Positions 63,671 through 64,000 of a stretch of DNA of 64,000 nucleotides are shown one piece after another. Position 1 is the first letter of the stretch; the number at the start of each line of letters is the position of its first letter. The notes beneath the pieces were generated by a model that saw only the letters and a list, made by a program, of their open reading frames with translations, did no database searches and had not been told where the DNA came from. The DNA is from Pseudomonadota bacterium (GTDB lineage Bacteria > Pseudomonadota > Gammaproteobacteria > Burkholderiales > Burkholderiaceae_C), in assembly GCA_031119395.1 (NCBI GenBank), contig JAVHYA010000011.1:1-64000 (forward strand). The letters are read 5' to 3'. The position numbers and the translations under genes were made by a program.

Positions 63671-63928
63671 ATGACTCGAGGCAAGCGCATTTCCACGGAC
63701 ATCGGCGGCGACGCCCTGCAAAGCATCCAGGCCCTGGGCGCCGCCGCCAGGGCGGCGCGGCTGGCGGCCGGCGAGGGCCAGGCCGCCGCGGCGGCGCGGC
63801 TGGGCGTGCATGTGCAGACCATCGGCCGCGTCGAGGCGGGCGAGCCCGGCGTGTCCGTCGGCCACATGGTCGGCCTGCTGGCGCTCTACGGCGTCGGGGT
63901 GCGCGCGCAGCCGCCGCTGGAGCACTGA
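63671..63928 (+). CDS. Small XRE-type helix-turn-helix protein
   Basis: The 85-residue product has a helix-turn-helix of the Cro/C1 type at residues about 25-75 (ARAARLAAGEGQAAAAARL, HVQTIGRVEAGEPGVSV). The ATG follows GGGGG 13 bp after the adenine deaminase stop. Such small proteins often pair with a toxin or kinase gene directly downstream; the next gene starts 3 bp later but is cut by the window end. Ala/Gly content is high but the fold pattern is clear. Confidence 0.7.
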   Translation: MTRGKRISTDIGGDALQSIQALGAAARAARLAAGEGQAAAAARLGVHVQTIGRVEAGEPGVSVGHMVGLLALYGVGVRAQPPLEH

Positions 63929-63931
63929 GCC

Positions 63932-64000
63932 GTGGCACGCCATCCGGACGAAGGCAGCGCCGCGGTCCTGCGCACGCTCGCGAACGGCGTGCGCCTGCTC
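63932..64000 (+). CDS. Partial gene running off the window
   Basis: A GTG at 63932 begins 23 codons (MARHPDEGSAAVLRTLANGV then RLL) with no stop before the window end. I cannot identify it. The last residues could be the start of an IclR-type helix-turn-helix or of a HipA-like partner for the XRE protein; neither is supported enough to choose. Confidence 0.35.
   Translation, partial: MARHPDEGSAAVLRTLANGVRLL

Noticed and set aside
63671-64000. A HipB/HipA-type toxin-antitoxin pair at the window end
   Set aside because: The partial downstream product shows no HipA N-terminal motif in the 23 visible residues, so the pairing is not supported.

Overview
The window is about 69-70% G+C by eye. Its gene content suggests a betaproteobacterium of the order Burkholderiales, most likely a Comamonadaceae member close to Variovorax or Acidovorax. 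The pointers are an APH-type homoserine kinase, a BPSS1780-type membrane protein, a Bug/TctC receptor without its permease, two tRNA genes with encoded CCA, and two families of short dispersed repeats of a kind I associate with that family. I see no prophage, insertion sequence, CRISPR array or rRNA. Nearly all sequence is tightly packed coding DNA.

Region 1 (1-20,000) is mixed chromosomal housekeeping. It holds tRNA-Lys(CTT), tRNA-Ala(CGC), an SDR enzyme, GMP reductase, OmpW, azurin, a UvrD-family helicase, homoserine kinase with two small partners, DNA polymerase I, an exported M20 peptidase, a dienelactone hydrolase-like protein, a ZIP metal transporter, dodecin, a flavin-fold stress protein, a TPR/GT41 glycosyltransferase and two alpha/beta hydrolases.

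Region 2 (20,000-31,100) and region 4 (50,600-63,700) together form a split purine-degradation system. Region 2 has a GntR regulator, PuuE-type allantoinase, a UraD-allantoate amidohydrolase fusion, an M20 deacylase, 5-hydroxyisourate hydrolase, XdhC, the membrane urate oxidase PuuD with a cytochrome c tail, an 8-oxoguanine/guanine-type deaminase and a glycerate 2-kinase. Region 4 has xanthine dehydrogenase XdhA/XdhB, a LysR regulator, an AzgA-like purine permease, a four-gene BMP-type nucleoside/purine ABC importer and an adenine-deaminase-type enzyme. These genes allow uptake of purines, deamination, oxidation to urate and opening of both rings to ureides and glyoxylate-level carbon. The ureidoglycolate step and the glyoxylate-to-glycerate enzymes are not seen. 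A foldable leader precedes xdhA, and TGTATACA boxes sit in two promoters of region 2.

Region 3 (31,100-50,600) carries two further catabolic loci. The first is an indolepyruvate:ferredoxin oxidoreductase-type operon (IorA, IorB, Bug receptor, thioesterase, LysE exporter) opposite a LysR gene. The second is a LacI-controlled divergent locus. Its leftward arm has two DapA-like lyases, an ABC ATPase and a DUF3830 protein. Its rightward arm has a LacI regulator, tautomerase, acyl-CoA dehydrogenase, CoA-transferase, MaoC hydratase, ABC receptor and permease, and a hydantoinase. I do not recognise this second locus as a described pathway; it is the best candidate here for an uncharacterised system, probably for degrading a cyclic amide or imide.

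The window ends with a small XRE-type regulator and the first codons of a gene that runs off the end.
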